Origin: an uncultured Oscillospiraceae bacterium
Lineage (GTDB): Bacteria; Bacillota; Clostridia; Oscillospirales; Oscillospiraceae
Length of the DNA: 64,000 nucleotides
Assembly: GCA_944387035.1 (NCBI GenBank)
Contig: CALXDJ010000003.1
Span: 41,776 to 105,775 of the forward strand
Direction of reading: 5' to 3'
The notes beneath the pieces are model-generated. The model did not search any database and was not told where the DNA came from. It was given only the letters and a program-made list of their open reading frames with translations. How positions within the stretch are numbered: position 1 is the first letter of the stretch; every line of letters begins with the position of its first letter. Positions 1-9,174 of the stretch are shown piece after piece. The translations under genes were made by a program, and so were the position numbers.

Positions 1-57
1 GAGTTCTACGCCATTTTGTCCCTGCTGGCTTCCATGCTGATGCTGCTGTGGCTGTGA
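1..57 (+). CDS. ntpK: V-type ATP synthase subunit K, C-terminal fragment
   Basis: Only the last 18 codons are inside the window, reading EFYAILSLLASMLMLLWL and then TGA. The hydrophobic end, with a Tyr-Ala-Ile-Leu step, matches the last transmembrane helix of the membrane-rotor proteolipid (subunit K/c) of V-type ATPases. The assignment rests mainly on position: the next six genes are subunits E, C, F, A, B and D in the usual bacterial order, where K comes directly before E. The ion-binding glutamate lies outside the window, so H+ versus Na+ specificity cannot be judged. Confidence 0.75.
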   Translation, partial: EFYAILSLLASMLMLLWL

Positions 58-78
58 TCCCACGGAAGGGAGAGCCAT

Positions 79-672
79 ATGAAAGGTATCGAAAACATCA
101 CCCGGCGCATTGATCAGGATGCCCAGGCGGAAATTGACGCCGTCCTGGACAAGGCCCGGTCGGATGCGGCGGAGGTGACGGCCCGGTATCAGGCCCAGGC
201 CGACGCCCAGCGCCGGGAACTGACGGCGAAAAATGAGAAAGCCGCCGCCGAGCGGGAGGAGCGCCTCATCAGCGCCGCCCGGATGGAAGCACGGAAAGTG
301 GCCTTGGCCGCCCGTCAGGAGATGGTGGACAAGGCGTATGATCTGGCACTGGAGAAACTGTGTGCCATGCCGGAGAAGACCTATGTGGAGACGGTGGCAC
401 AGCTGCTGGCACAGGCGGCGCCCAATGGTCAGGGTGAGGTGATTCTCAACCCCCAGGTGTCCGCCAGCATGGGGCCGGCCATTGTGGAGCGGGCCAACGC
501 CCTCATCGGCGGCGGGAAGCTGACGCTTTCCAAAACCGCACGGGAGATTCGGGGCGGATTCATCCTCAAGTGCGGCAACGTAGAGGTCAACGGGACCTTT
601 GAGACGCTGGTGCGTCTGCAGCGGACGCAGAATGCGGGGGCGGTGGCCAAGCAGCTGTTCCCGGAGGCGTAA
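79..672 (+). CDS. ntpE: V-type ATP synthase subunit E
   Basis: This 197-residue protein is the peripheral-stalk subunit E, which with subunit G/H holds the catalytic head against rotation. The first ~100 residues are a charged, Ala/Glu/Lys/Arg-rich helix of coiled-coil type. The C-terminal half is a small globular domain containing a GGFILKCGNVEVNGTFETL stretch typical of the family. The ATG at 79 follows a GGAAGGGAGAG ribosome site and starts 21 bases after the K stop. Length and order (K-E-C) are normal for a bacterial V/A-type ATPase. Confidence 0.93.
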   Translation: MKGIENITRRIDQDAQAEIDAVLDKARSDAAEVTARYQAQADAQRRELTAKNEKAAAEREERLISAARMEARKVALAARQEMVDKAYDLALEKLCAMPEKTYVETVAQLLAQAAPNGQGEVILNPQVSASMGPAIVERANALIGGGKLTLSKTAREIRGGFILKCGNVEVNGTFETLVRLQRTQNAGAVAKQLFPEA

Positions 673-688
673 CGAAGGAGGAAGTGTC

Positions 689-1693
689 TTGTCAAAGCAT
701 ATCAAAGACACCGATTACCTGGCCATCTCCGCCCGGATCCGGGCCATGGAGGGCAGCCTCCTGACCCGAGAGCGGATGGAGCAGATCCTGGAGGCACGCA
801 GCGACGAGGATGCGGCCAAGCTCCTGCATGAGTGCGGCTATCCCGAGCTGGACGCCTCCCGTCCGGAGGCTATGGACGCGGCCCTCTCCACCGCCCGGGA
901 GGCGGTGCTGGAGGACCTCGCCGTCGGAGCGCCGGACCCCAGGTATATCGATTTATTCAAGCTGAAATATGATTATCACAATGTCAAGGCTCTGCTCAAA
1001 GCGGCGGCGGTGGGGGCGGACCCCAGCCATATGCTGATGGATATGGGCCGGGTCAGCACGGCGGTTTTGCGGGAGGCTCTGGAGACAGGGCACCTGGAGG
1101 AGCTGCCGGATCTGCTGGCGCAGGCCGTGGAAGAGGCCCGGGAAGTGCTGGACACCACCCGGGATCCGCAGCTGAGTGATATTGTGTTGGATCGTTGGAC
1201 CTATCGGGAAATGACCCAGCTGGCCGGAGACACCGGCAGCGCCTTTTTGCTCGGCTATGTCCGGACCCAGATCGACGCGGCCAACCTGCGCACGCTGATT
1301 CGGGTGGCCCGGATGGGCAAGAGCGGCGAGTTTTTGCGGGGCGTGCTGCTTTCCGGCGGGGAAGTGCCCCCCGAGAGCGTGGAAAAGGCCGGTGCTGCCG
1401 GAGCGGCCGGGATTACGGAGCTCTATGCCCCCACCCGGTTCCAGGCGGCGGCAGAAGCCGGCGCCCAGGCCCTGCAGGGCGGTCCCCTGACGGAATTTGA
1501 GCGGCTGTGTGACGATGCCGTGGCGGACTATCTGGACACGGCGCGGTACGTTCCCTTCGGGGAGGCGCCGCTGATCGGCTATCTGGCTGCCCGGGAGACG
1601 GAGTACACGAACCTGCGGATTTTGCTGATGGGGCGCAGCATGGGTCTGGACCCCGACGTGATCCGTTCCCGGCTGCGGGCCGGATGCGTGTAA
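689..1693 (+). CDS. ntpC: V-type ATP synthase subunit C
   Basis: A 334-residue central-stalk subunit that joins the rotor axle (D/F) to the membrane K ring. The predicted protein is mostly helical, with the repeated three-domain pattern of the V-ATPase C (d) family and an ARxRAMEGSLLTRERMEQ opening. I chose TTG at 689 because AAGGAGG at 675-681 stands seven bases before it; the frame stays open further upstream but runs back into subunit E. It lies between E and F as in other NtpECG clusters. Confidence 0.92.
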   Translation: MSKHIKDTDYLAISARIRAMEGSLLTRERMEQILEARSDEDAAKLLHECGYPELDASRPEAMDAALSTAREAVLEDLAVGAPDPRYIDLFKLKYDYHNVKALLKAAAVGADPSHMLMDMGRVSTAVLREALETGHLEELPDLLAQAVEEAREVLDTTRDPQLSDIVLDRWTYREMTQLAGDTGSAFLLGYVRTQIDAANLRTLIRVARMGKSGEFLRGVLLSGGEVPPESVEKAGAAGAAGITELYAPTRFQAAAEAGAQALQGGPLTEFERLCDDAVADYLDTARYVPFGEAPLIGYLAARETEYTNLRILLMGRSMGLDPDVIRSRLRAGCV

Positions 1694-1708
1694 GGCGGAG
1701 GGAGCAAG

Positions 1709-2029
1709 ATGGCAACAACGTATCGTATCGCCGTCATCGGCGATTGGGAATCGGTGATGGGCTTCCGGGCCATCGGCCTGGATACCTATCCGGTCACCTC
1801 CGCCGCGGAGGGCAAGGAACGGGTGAAGGAGCTGGCAAAGGACGGGGAGTGCGCCGTGATCTATTTGACGGAGCAGCTGGCCCGGGAGATGAGCGATGTG
1901 CTCAACCACTACAAGGACGAGCTCCGGCCCGCCATCATCCTGATTCCGGGCAGAGAAGGGTCCCTGGGCATTGGCCGGGACAACATCCAGCGGGCCATAG
2001 AGCGTGCCGTGGGCGCGGATATTTTGTAA
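1709..2029 (+). CDS. ntpG: V-type ATP synthase subunit F
   Basis: A 106-residue central-axle subunit that pairs with subunit D. It begins MATTYRIAVIGDWESVMGF, the typical start of subunit F with its Rossmann-like beta strand and conserved phenylalanine, and ends ...RAIERAVGADIL, matching the usual C-terminus. The ATG at 1709 follows GGAGGGAGCAAG. It lies between C and A. The next 66 bases to subunit A hold no other gene. Confidence 0.92.
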   Translation: MATTYRIAVIGDWESVMGFRAIGLDTYPVTSAAEGKERVKELAKDGECAVIYLTEQLAREMSDVLNHYKDELRPAIILIPGREGSLGIGRDNIQRAIERAVGADIL

Positions 2030-2095
2030 CAAGCCCCGGGCGCCTGTGCGCGCATTCCTTCCGGTGAATTTATCCTGAAAGAAGGTTGTAAGAAT

Positions 2096-3865
2096 TTGAG
2101 CGGTAAAGTTGTGAAAGTTTCCGGACCGCTGGTGGTGGCCACGGGCCTTGCGGACGCCAACATGTCCGACGTGGTGCGGGTAGGCCCCCAGCGGCTGATC
2201 GGTGAGATTCTGACCATGAAGGGCGATTCCGCCTCCATCCAGGTCTATGAGGAGACCTCCGGCCTGGGTCCCGGCGCCGAGGTGGTGACCACCGGCGCGC
2301 CCATGAGCGTGGAACTGGGCCCCGGCATGATCGAAGGCATTTACGACGGCATTCAGCGTCCCCTGGAGAAGATCGTGGAGAAGGTGGGTGCGTGCATCAC
2401 CCGCGGCGTGGAGGTCTCCGCGCTGGACCATGAGAAGCTCTGGGAGTTCACCGCCACAGCCAAGGTGGGAGATCAGGTGATCGGCGGCGATGTCCTGGGC
2501 ACGGTCCAGGAGACGGCGTCGGTGCTCCATAAGATCATGGTGCCGCCCAACATGCGGGGCACCATCACCAAAATCGAAAGCGGCAGCTTTAATGTCACCC
2601 AGACCATCGCCATGCTTAAGACTGATGATGGCAAGGAAATTCCCTTGACTATGACGCAGCGCTGGCCGGTCCGGGTGGGCCGCCCCTATACGAAGAAGTA
2701 TCCGCCCAAGCGGCCTCTGTGCTCGGGACAGCGTGTCATCGACACCATGTTCCCCATTGCCAAGGGCGGTACCGCCGCCGTGCCCGGTCCCTTCGGTTCC
2801 GGCAAGACCGTGGTGCAGCATCAGCTGGCCAAGTGGTCCGACGTGGACATCGTGGTCTACATCGGCTGCGGCGAGCGCGGCAATGAGATGACCGACGTGC
2901 TGCGGGAGTTCCCGGAGCTGAAAGACCCCCGTACCGGTGAGTCTTTGATGAAGCGCACGGTGCTCATCGCCAACACCTCCGATATGCCCGTGGCGGCCCG
3001 GGAGGCCTCCGTTTATACCGGCATCACCATCGCCGAGTATTTCCGTGACATGGGCTATGACGTGGCCGTCATCGCCGACTCCACCTCCCGGTGGGCCGAG
3101 GCTCTGCGTGAGATGTCCGGCCGTCTGGAAGAGATGCCCGGCGAAGAGGGATACCCTGCATACCTGGCCTCCCGTCTGGCGCAGTTCTATGAACGGGCCG
3201 GCAGCGTGGAGTGCATCGGCTCCGACGAGCGCCGGGGCAGCCTGACCGCCGTGGGCGCCGTGTCCCCTCCGGGCGGCGACCTTTCCGAGCCGGTTTCTCA
3301 GGCCACCATGCGTATTGTCAAGGTGTTCTGGGCATTGGATGCATCTCTGGCCTATAAGCGCCATTTCCCCGCCATCAACTGGCTCAATTCCTATTCTCTG
3401 TATCTGGATTCCCTCAAGCCCTGGTTTGATGAGAACCTGGGTGAGGCCTTTATGCGCAACCGCACCAAGGCCATGAGCATTCTGCAAAACGAGTCCAGCC
3501 TCAACGAGATTGTCCAGCTGGTGGGTAAGGACGCCCTGTCTCCCGCCGACCAGCTGACGCTGGAAGTGGCCCGGATGGTCCGGGAGGACTTCCTGCAGCA
3601 AAACGCCTTCACTGATATCGACGGTTTCTCCTCCTATGACCGGCAGGAGAAGCTGCTGGATCTGGTGATCTCCTACGACCAGCTCTGCCGGGATGCCATT
3701 GCCAAGGGCGCCCAGGTGACCAAGCTCTTTGAGATCCCTGCCAGAGAGAAGATCGGCCGCGCCAAGAGCGTGCCGGTGGAGGAGTATCCGACGGCCTATG
3801 CCCAGATCCGGCAGGAGATGGAGCAGGAGATTGCCGCCGTATCCGCTCAGGGAGGTGAGTTCTGA
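2096..3865 (+). CDS. ntpA: V-type ATP synthase catalytic subunit A
   Basis: The 589-residue catalytic subunit. The P-loop GPFGSGKT lies near residue 232 and is the variant specific to V/A-type A subunits. The extra non-homologous region before the nucleotide-binding fold (about residues 110-190) is also present, which separates A from F1-beta. Translation starts at TTG 2096 after a GAAGGTTG ribosome site; the protein begins [16 protein letters not shown] as expected. The stop overlaps the start of subunit B by one base (TGATG), which suggests coupled, stoichiometric translation of A and B. Confidence 0.97.
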   Translation: MSGKVVKVSGPLVVATGLADANMSDVVRVGPQRLIGEILTMKGDSASIQVYEETSGLGPGAEVVTTGAPMSVELGPGMIEGIYDGIQRPLEKIVEKVGACITRGVEVSALDHEKLWEFTATAKVGDQVIGGDVLGTVQETASVLHKIMVPPNMRGTITKIESGSFNVTQTIAMLKTDDGKEIPLTMTQRWPVRVGRPYTKKYPPKRPLCSGQRVIDTMFPIAKGGTAAVPGPFGSGKTVVQHQLAKWSDVDIVVYIGCGERGNEMTDVLREFPELKDPRTGESLMKRTVLIANTSDMPVAAREASVYTGITIAEYFRDMGYDVAVIADSTSRWAEALREMSGRLEEMPGEEGYPAYLASRLAQFYERAGSVECIGSDERRGSLTAVGAVSPPGGDLSEPVSQATMRIVKVFWALDASLAYKRHFPAINWLNSYSLYLDSLKPWFDENLGEAFMRNRTKAMSILQNESSLNEIVQLVGKDALSPADQLTLEVARMVREDFLQQNAFTDIDGFSSYDRQEKLLDLVISYDQLCRDAIAKGAQVTKLFEIPAREKIGRAKSVPVEEYPTAYAQIRQEMEQEIAAVSAQGGEF

Positions 3866-5250
3866 TGATTCGTGAATACAGAACCGTAGAGGAGATCGTC
3901 AGCCCTCTGATGATGGTCCGCATGGTGGAGAATGTCACCTATGACGAACTGGTGGAAGTGGAGCTGAAGGACGGCGCCATCCGTCGGGGCAAGGTCCTGG
4001 AGGTCAACGGCGATACCGCCGTGGTGCAGCTGTTCGAGTCTGCCGCCGGTATCAACATGGCCGACGCCAAGGTCCGTTTCCTGGGCCACCCCCTGCAGCT
4101 GGGCGTGTCCGGCGACATGCTGGGCCGGGTGTTCAACGGCATGGGCCAGCCCATTGACGGCGGCCCCGACATCATCCCCGAGGAGTATCGGGATATCAAC
4201 GGCCTGCCCATGAACCCCGCCGCCCGGGACTATCCCAACGAGTTCATTCAGACCGGCGTATCGACCATTGACGGTCTGAACACCCTGGTCCGCGGCCAGA
4301 AGCTGCCGATTTTCTCCGGCTCCGGTCTGCCTCATGCCAACCTGGCGGCGCAGATTGCCCGGCAGGCCCGGGTGCGGGGCGACGAGGCATCCAACTTCGC
4401 CGTGGTGTTTGCCGCCATCGGCATCACCTTTGAGGAGTCTGAGTTCTTCGTCAGCGAGTTCCGCCGCACCGGCGCCATTGACCGTACCGTGCTCTTCTCC
4501 AACCTGGCCAACGACCCGGCGGTCGAGCGAATCGCCACGCCCCGCATGGCCCTGACCGCTGCGGAGTATCTGGCCTTTGAAAAGGGCATGCACGTGCTGG
4601 TCATCATGACCGATATCACCAACTATGCCGAGGCTCTGCGTGAGGTTTCCGCTGCCAAGAAGGAAGTTCCCGGCCGCCGCGGCTTCCCGGGCTACCTCTA
4701 TACCGACCTGGCTACCCTGTACGAGCGGGCCGGCCGGCAGCTGGGCAAGCCCGGCTCCATCACCCTGATCCCCATTTTGACCATGCCCGAGGACGATAAG
4801 ACCCACCCCATCCCCGACCTGACGGGCTATATCACCGAGGGTCAGATCATCCTCTCCCGTGCTCTGTACCGCCAGGGAATCCATCCCCCGGTGGACGTGC
4901 TGCCCTCTCTGTCCCGTCTGAAGGACAAGGGTATCGGTGAGGGCAAGACCCGCGAGGATCACGCCAATACCATGAACCAGCTCTTTGCCGCCTATGCTAC
5001 CGGCAAGGACAACAAGGAGCTTATGAGCATTCTGGGCGAAGCTGCCCTGACGCCCACGGACCTGCTGTACGCCAAGTTCGCCGACGAATTTGAAAAACGG
5101 TATGTCAACCAGGGCTATGAGGAGAACCGCTCCATTGAAGAGACCCTGGACCTGGGCTGGGAGCTGCTGTCCATCCTGCCCAAGAGTGAGCTCAAGCGGA
5201 TCAAGCCGGAGTATATCGAGAAGTACTGGCCGAAAAAAGACCAGGCGTAA
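3865..5250 (+). CDS. ntpB: V-type ATP synthase subunit B
   Basis: The 461-residue non-catalytic partner of subunit A in the A3B3 head. It contains [20 protein letters not shown], followed by FSGSGLPH in place of a true P-loop. That degenerate loop is the diagnostic difference from subunit A. The ATG at 3865 shares its A with the TGA of ntpA, and GGAGGTGA lies just upstream inside ntpA. The ending [13 protein letters not shown] is normal. Confidence 0.97.
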   Translation: MIREYRTVEEIVSPLMMVRMVENVTYDELVEVELKDGAIRRGKVLEVNGDTAVVQLFESAAGINMADAKVRFLGHPLQLGVSGDMLGRVFNGMGQPIDGGPDIIPEEYRDINGLPMNPAARDYPNEFIQTGVSTIDGLNTLVRGQKLPIFSGSGLPHANLAAQIARQARVRGDEASNFAVVFAAIGITFEESEFFVSEFRRTGAIDRTVLFSNLANDPAVERIATPRMALTAAEYLAFEKGMHVLVIMTDITNYAEALREVSAAKKEVPGRRGFPGYLYTDLATLYERAGRQLGKPGSITLIPILTMPEDDKTHPIPDLTGYITEGQIILSRALYRQGIHPPVDVLPSLSRLKDKGIGEGKTREDHANTMNQLFAAYATGKDNKELMSILGEAALTPTDLLYAKFADEFEKRYVNQGYEENRSIEETLDLGWELLSILPKSELKRIKPEYIEKYWPKKDQA

Positions 5251-5263
5251 GGAGGGGTGACCC

Positions 5264-5962
5264 ATGGCGAATATCACGGTAAACCCCACCCGAATGGAGC
5301 TGACCCGTCTCAAGGGCAAGCTGCGCACCGCCCAGCGGGGCCACAAGCTGCTCAAGGATAAACGGGACGAGCTGATGAAGCAGTTCCTGGATACCGTGCG
5401 GGAGGTCCGCGCCCTGCGCGCGGAGGTGGAGGAGGAGCTGATGAAGGTCCACAAGTCCTTCACCGTGGCCTCCGCCCTGATGAGCTCCGAGGCGCTGGAG
5501 CAGGCACTGCTCTATCCCAAGCAGAGCGTGGAGCTGACCCAGACCAGCAAGAACATCATGTCCGTCAATGTGCCGGTGTACCATTTCCAGACCAAGACCA
5601 TGTCGGACTCCGATATCTACCCCTACGGTTTTGCCGCCACCTCCGGTGAACTGGATACCGCGGTGGATGCTCTGGGGCGGGTGTTCCGGAAGATGCTCAA
5701 GCTGGCGGAGATCGAAAAATCCGCCCAGCTCATGGCGGAGGAGATCGAAAAGACCCGCCGCCGGGTCAATGCCCTGGAGTATGTCATGATTCCCAACACC
5801 CAGGAGGCCATCCGGTATATCACTATGAAACTGGATGAAAATGACCGTGCTACCACCACCCGTTTGATGAAAGTGAAGGATATGATCCTCAAGGAGGCCA
5901 TTGAGGAGAAGCGGGCGGCGGACGCCCGGGCCAAGGAGGCCTTCCAGGCACAAAATCCCTGA
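5264..5962 (+). CDS. ntpD: V-type ATP synthase subunit D
   Basis: A 232-residue central rotor shaft protein. The N- and C-terminal parts are long helices that form the antiparallel coiled-coil axle. NPTRMELTRLKGKLRTAQRG at residues 5-24 is the recognised subunit D start. The ATG at 5264 follows AAGGAGGGGTGACCC. The Lys/Arg/Ala-rich C-terminus ends shortly before the operon terminator, so D is the last gene of the operon. Confidence 0.96.
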   Translation: MANITVNPTRMELTRLKGKLRTAQRGHKLLKDKRDELMKQFLDTVREVRALRAEVEEELMKVHKSFTVASALMSSEALEQALLYPKQSVELTQTSKNIMSVNVPVYHFQTKTMSDSDIYPYGFAATSGELDTAVDALGRVFRKMLKLAEIEKSAQLMAEEIEKTRRRVNALEYVMIPNTQEAIRYITMKLDENDRATTTRLMKVKDMILKEAIEEKRAADARAKEAFQAQNP

Positions 5963-5991
5963 GGGATATTTGCAGTTCCAATCCGCGTTCT

Positions 5992-6026
5992 ATGCCGCCC
6001 GGCGTATGTCCGGGCGGCATTTTTTT
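5992..6026 (+). terminator. Rho-independent terminator of the V-ATPase operon
   Basis: A perfect 11-bp stem (5992-6002 with 6010-6020), a 7-base loop and a run of T to 6026. It lies 29 bases after the ntpD stop. Confidence 0.93.
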
Positions 6027-6063
6027 GTGAAAGTTCTGCTTCCAAACTGTGGAAAAGGAAACT

Positions 6064-6096
6064 TGACAGGGGATAGATGCTGCTTTATTATAAAAT
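6064..6096 (+). promoter_or_regulatory. Putative promoter of the hemerythrin gene
   Basis: TTGACA at 6064-6069 is followed 16-19 bases later by overlapping -10 candidates in TATTATAAAAT (6086-6096). The region is AT-rich compared with its surroundings. A second TTGACA lies at 6107-6112 with no convincing -10. Confidence 0.5.
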
Positions 6097-6143
6097 TAAT
6101 GTAAAATTGACATAAATTTTTGTATAAAAGTAAGAAAGCTTGA

Positions 6144-6212
6144 AAAACGTCTTCAGTACTTCGACAGTGAGGCAGAGTAGGGCCCGACATCCCCGGGGAG
6201 ACGAGACGTTTG
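6144..6212 (+). other. Possible structured 5' leader of the hemerythrin gene
   Basis: The arm AAACGTCT near 6145-6152 can pair with AGACGTTT near 6204-6211, enclosing about 50 bases that include a GGGCCC and a CCCCGGGG palindrome. The enclosed segment could fold further, but I do not recognise it as a known riboswitch; the c-di-GMP-I core sequence is absent. It lies just upstream of the start at 6246. Confidence 0.3.
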
Positions 6213-6245
6213 CACGGATGGAAGAAAGGATCTGGAAGCAGAATT

Positions 6246-7189
6246 ATGAAAGTGAGTTGGAGCGAGCACTACACCATGGGCATTCCGGAGATCGACGAGG
6301 ATCACAAGCATCTTTTTCGGATTGCCGAGAAGCTGGTCAATACCGTGGAAAGTCCCCAGGGAATGAATGAGTGGTCCCGAATGTTTGTGGTGCGGGAGGG
6401 CGTCAAGTATCTCAAGAATTACTTTCTGAGCACGCTGCCCGGGAAGAGGAGTACATGCGCCGGATCGGGTATGCGGATTACGTGACCCACAAGCGCCTGC
6501 ACGATGAATTTCAGTATGTGCAGATGGCCCGGTTTGAGGAGATCATCGAACGGGGCAACTGCTCCCGGGATGAAGTGTTTGATTTTGTCGGTGTCGGCAT
6601 TGGCTGGTTACTGGAGCATATTTCTACAGCGGATATGGCCATTGTGGGCAAAGGCGTGCTGTGCAGCCCCAAGGCGGAGGAGCTCAACGAAAAAGTTTTG
6701 GAGCAGGAAGTGAACATGCTCTTTACTGCTACTCTGAACCTCAATCTCAATGCCCAGATTATCAATCCTGATTACGGCGGAGAGGCCTTCGGCGATGCGC
6801 TGTGTCAGCAATATATTTATCAAAAAGACCAGAAGAAGGTTTATATTTATTCGGGCATTGAAAAATCCTTCCTGATTGGCGTGGCAAAAATGGTCTACGG
6901 TGAGGATCTGGGGGAGTCGGAGGGGCTGATTCTCTCTACGCTGGAGGTGTTCGGGGCCAATTTCTGGCGGACGCTGGGGGAACGGCTGATCCAACATAAC
7001 GGCGGCGGCATCGTATATAAAGAGAATCATTTCCTGTCGGGAAAGGAATTGCGGGACGTTTATGCGGCCAAAATTCCCGCTGTGTCTGTGCTTTTTGATT
7101 CCGATATGGGAAAGTTTTTCATTGCCTCGGAGGATGAGCGCTGGAATCAGCGCTTTCACAAGCAGCCGAACCAGCAGCCGGGCGCCTGA
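6246..7189 (+). pseudogene. Bacteriohemerythrin fused to a CheX-like domain, frameshifted
   Basis: Starting at ATG 6246, the protein begins MKVSWSEHYTMGIPEIDEDH and runs into a hemerythrin domain that should bind a di-iron centre and O2. Near 6428 the frame breaks: the upstream frame reads ...KNYFLSTLPG while the frame one base back continues EHAAREEEYM. One missing base (CTG-GAG read as CTGAG) would restore YFLEHAAREEEYM and the later HKRLHDEF, which supply the second iron-ligand set. The joined protein would have about 314 residues. Its second half (from about residue 145) resembles CheX/CheC phosphatase-type domains, with an LSTLEVFGANFW helix. The same-strand frame stays open to 7189, so this is a recent mutation or a sequencing/assembly error. 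Confidence 0.7.
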
Positions 7190-7266
7190 ATCCATCGGCC
7201 TGGAGAGGAGATGGACATCCGGCAAGTTGCCCCAATGGGACGAACAATGAGAAAGGTGGTTATTTG

Positions 7267-7758
7267 ATGGAACAGACGATCAAAGAGGCTCTGGCACGCC
7301 GGGAGCGGGAGGAGGCGCTGCTGCGCTTTCCCGCATTTTCCTATGAGGATGCCCTGAATCTGGGACTGAAGATCATTGAGCTGGCCAAGGCCCGGGGAGC
7401 GGCAGTAGCAGTGGACATCACGGTCAACCAGACGCAGGTGTTCCACTATGCCATGCCTGGTACCAACCGGCGCAATGCCATGTGGATTCAGCGCAAGGAG
7501 AATATGGTGCAGACTTCTCAAATCAGTTCTCTCCATGCGGGGCAGTATTTGGCCAGCACGGGAAAGGACCTGTGGAAGGACTGGCGTCTGGATGAGGCGG
7601 ACTATGCGGCGATCGGCGGCGGATTCCCCATTATTGTGGCAGGGACCGGCGTAGTGGGCGCGGTGGCCTGTTCCGGTCTGCCCCATGAGATGGACCATCA
7701 ACTGCTGGTAGACGCCATCTGCCAGATTCTGGGCGTGGATCTGGAGGCGGAAATGTGA
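7267..7758 (+). CDS. UPF0303 / heme-degrading-domain family protein
   Basis: A 163-residue protein with the ITVNQTQVFHYAMPGTN, KDLWKDWRLD and AIGGGFPI segments of the UPF0303 (YBR137W-like) family, related to the GlcG/HbpS fold. Biochemical function in bacteria is not settled. ATG 7267 follows GAAAGGTGG; a TTG one codon upstream is possible. It lies between a hemerythrin-type gene and a flavodiiron protein, which hints at a redox or heme context but proves nothing. A terminator follows directly. Confidence 0.8.
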   Translation: MEQTIKEALARREREEALLRFPAFSYEDALNLGLKIIELAKARGAAVAVDITVNQTQVFHYAMPGTNRRNAMWIQRKENMVQTSQISSLHAGQYLASTGKDLWKDWRLDEADYAAIGGGFPIIVAGTGVVGAVACSGLPHEMDHQLLVDAICQILGVDLEAEM

Positions 7759-7766
7759 AAGGAAAG

Positions 7767-7799
7767 GAGCCTTTGAGGATTCAAAGGCTCTTTTCTTTT
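7767..7799 (+). terminator. Rho-independent terminator after the UPF0303 gene
   Basis: A 10-bp perfect stem (7767-7776 with 7781-7790), a GGAT loop, then TTTTCTTTT. Confidence 0.92.
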
Positions 7800-7818
7800 G
7801 AAAAAGTGTGATAAATCA

Positions 7819-7861
7819 TTGACAAATATTCCGGTTTGAGATAGATTAACCTTGGTTCTAA
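7819..7861 (+). promoter_or_regulatory. Promoter of the FprA gene with adjacent dyad
   Basis: TTGACA at 7819-7824, a 17-base spacer, and TAGATT at 7842-7847. A short dyad, AACC-TT-GGTT, lies at about 7849-7858 around the expected start of transcription and could be an operator. The regulator is unknown. Confidence 0.65.
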
Positions 7862-7890
7862 AATCATGCTGAAGAAAGGAAGATTTTACG

Positions 7891-9096
7891 ATGTACTGTG
7901 TGCAGCCTATCACGCCGGAGATTCTGTATGTAGGCGGATCTGACCGGCGGTTAACCCTGTTTGAAAACACGTATCCGCTTTCCCGGGGCGTGTCATACAA
8001 TGCCTATCTGGTGCTGGATGAAAAGACGGTTTTGATGGACACCGTGGACTGGGCCATCGGTGAGCGGTTTTTTGAGAATCTGACCCATGCGCTTGAGGGA
8101 CGGACTCTGGATTATGTGGTGGTGAACCACATGGAGCCGGATCACGCCGCGACCTTGGGCGAGCTGCTGCGGCGCTATCCCGATGTTCAGGTGGTGGGAA
8201 CTGCCAAGACCATGGCGATGATCGGGCAGTTTTTCGGTATGGACCTGGCTGGCCGGGGAATCACGGTGAAGGAAGGGGAGACCCTGACTACCGGCCGTCA
8301 CACGTTTACATTCTATATGGCACCCATGGTCCACTGGCCTGAGGTCATGGTGACTTACGACAATACGGAAAAGGTGCTCTTCTGCGCCGATGCGTTCGGT
8401 ACGTTCGGTGCACTCAACGGCAACCTCTTTGCCGATGAGGTGGACTTCCCCCGGGATTGGCTGGCGGAAGCCCGGCGGTATTATGCCAATATCGTAGGCA
8501 AGTACGGCGCTCAGGTCCAGGCTCTGCTGAAAAAGGCCGCAGGTCTGGAGATTGCGGTGCTTTGCCCCCTGCACGGTCCCATCTGGCGCAAGGACATCGG
8601 CTGGTTTGTAGACAAGTATCAGACCTGGAGTACATACATGCCGGAAGAGCAGGGTGTCATGATCGCCTGCGCATCTATCTATGGGCATACGGAGCAGGCC
8701 GCAGAAGTGGTGGCCAACCGGCTGGCCCAGCATGGTGTACGGAACATTGCTCTGTATGATTTGTCCCACCATCATGTCTCGGAAATGGTCAGTGAGGCCT
8801 TCCGCTGGAGCCATCTGGTGCTGGCTTCTGCCACGTACAACAACGGCCTCTTCACCCCCATGGAGAATCTGCTGTTGGATCTGAAGGCGCACAATTTCCA
8901 AAACCGCACAGTGGCTCTGATGGAGAACGGCTCCTGGGCACCGCAGGCAGGCAAGCTGATGCGGGAGGCCGTGGACGGCATGAAGAACATGCGGATTCTG
9001 GAGCCTTCCATTACCATCAAGTCTGCCTCCGGCGAGGATCAGCGTCCTGCCCTGGAGGCTTTGGCCGATGCCATCATTGCCGATCTCAAGGGCTAA
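7891..9096 (+). CDS. FprA family A-type flavodiiron protein
   Basis: A 401-residue cytosolic enzyme of the flavodiiron family, which reduces O2 to water and/or NO to N2O in anaerobes. Residues 1-250 form the metallo-beta-lactamase-like di-iron domain: the HxExDH ligand motif is NHMEPDH (His80, Glu82, Asp84, His85), followed by VHWPE, CADAFG and PLHGP ligands. Residues ~255-400 are a flavodoxin domain that begins ACASIYGHTEQ, the FMN-phosphate loop. No C-terminal rubredoxin is fused, so this is the class A form. ATG 7891 follows GAAGAAAGGAAG. It has its own promoter and terminator, so it is a single-gene unit. Confidence 0.95.
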   Translation: MYCVQPITPEILYVGGSDRRLTLFENTYPLSRGVSYNAYLVLDEKTVLMDTVDWAIGERFFENLTHALEGRTLDYVVVNHMEPDHAATLGELLRRYPDVQVVGTAKTMAMIGQFFGMDLAGRGITVKEGETLTTGRHTFTFYMAPMVHWPEVMVTYDNTEKVLFCADAFGTFGALNGNLFADEVDFPRDWLAEARRYYANIVGKYGAQVQALLKKAAGLEIAVLCPLHGPIWRKDIGWFVDKYQTWSTYMPEEQGVMIACASIYGHTEQAAEVVANRLAQHGVRNIALYDLSHHHVSEMVSEAFRWSHLVLASATYNNGLFTPMENLLLDLKAHNFQNRTVALMENGSWAPQAGKLMREAVDGMKNMRILEPSITIKSASGEDQRPALEALADAIIADLKG

Positions 9097-9121
9097 GCGC
9101 ATCCGGTCCGTGCAATGCAAC

Positions 9122-9157
9122 AAAAAAGCTTCGACGCTTAAGCGTCGAAGCTTTTTT
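9122..9157. terminator. Bidirectional terminator between fprA and asnA
   Basis: A 36-base perfect palindrome: 9122-9139 is the exact complement of 9140-9157, with six A at one end and six T at the other. It can stop transcription from fprA (plus) and from asnA (minus). Confidence 0.95.
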
Positions 9158-9174
9158 GTTGGTTCCGATTGGAT

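Noticed and set aside
953..3601. Very long open frames opposite known genes (also within 9169-10518, 10716-12353 and 36526-39819)
   Set aside because: They lie exactly antisense to clear genes (ntpC/ntpA, asnA, gltX, the M56 sensor), have His/Gly/Gln-rich low-information proteins and no ribosome sites. They arise from GC-rich third codon positions.
6420..6435. Programmed -1 frameshift in the hemerythrin gene
   Set aside because: No X-XXY-YYZ slippery heptamer and no evident stimulatory stem directly downstream; a lost base explains it better.
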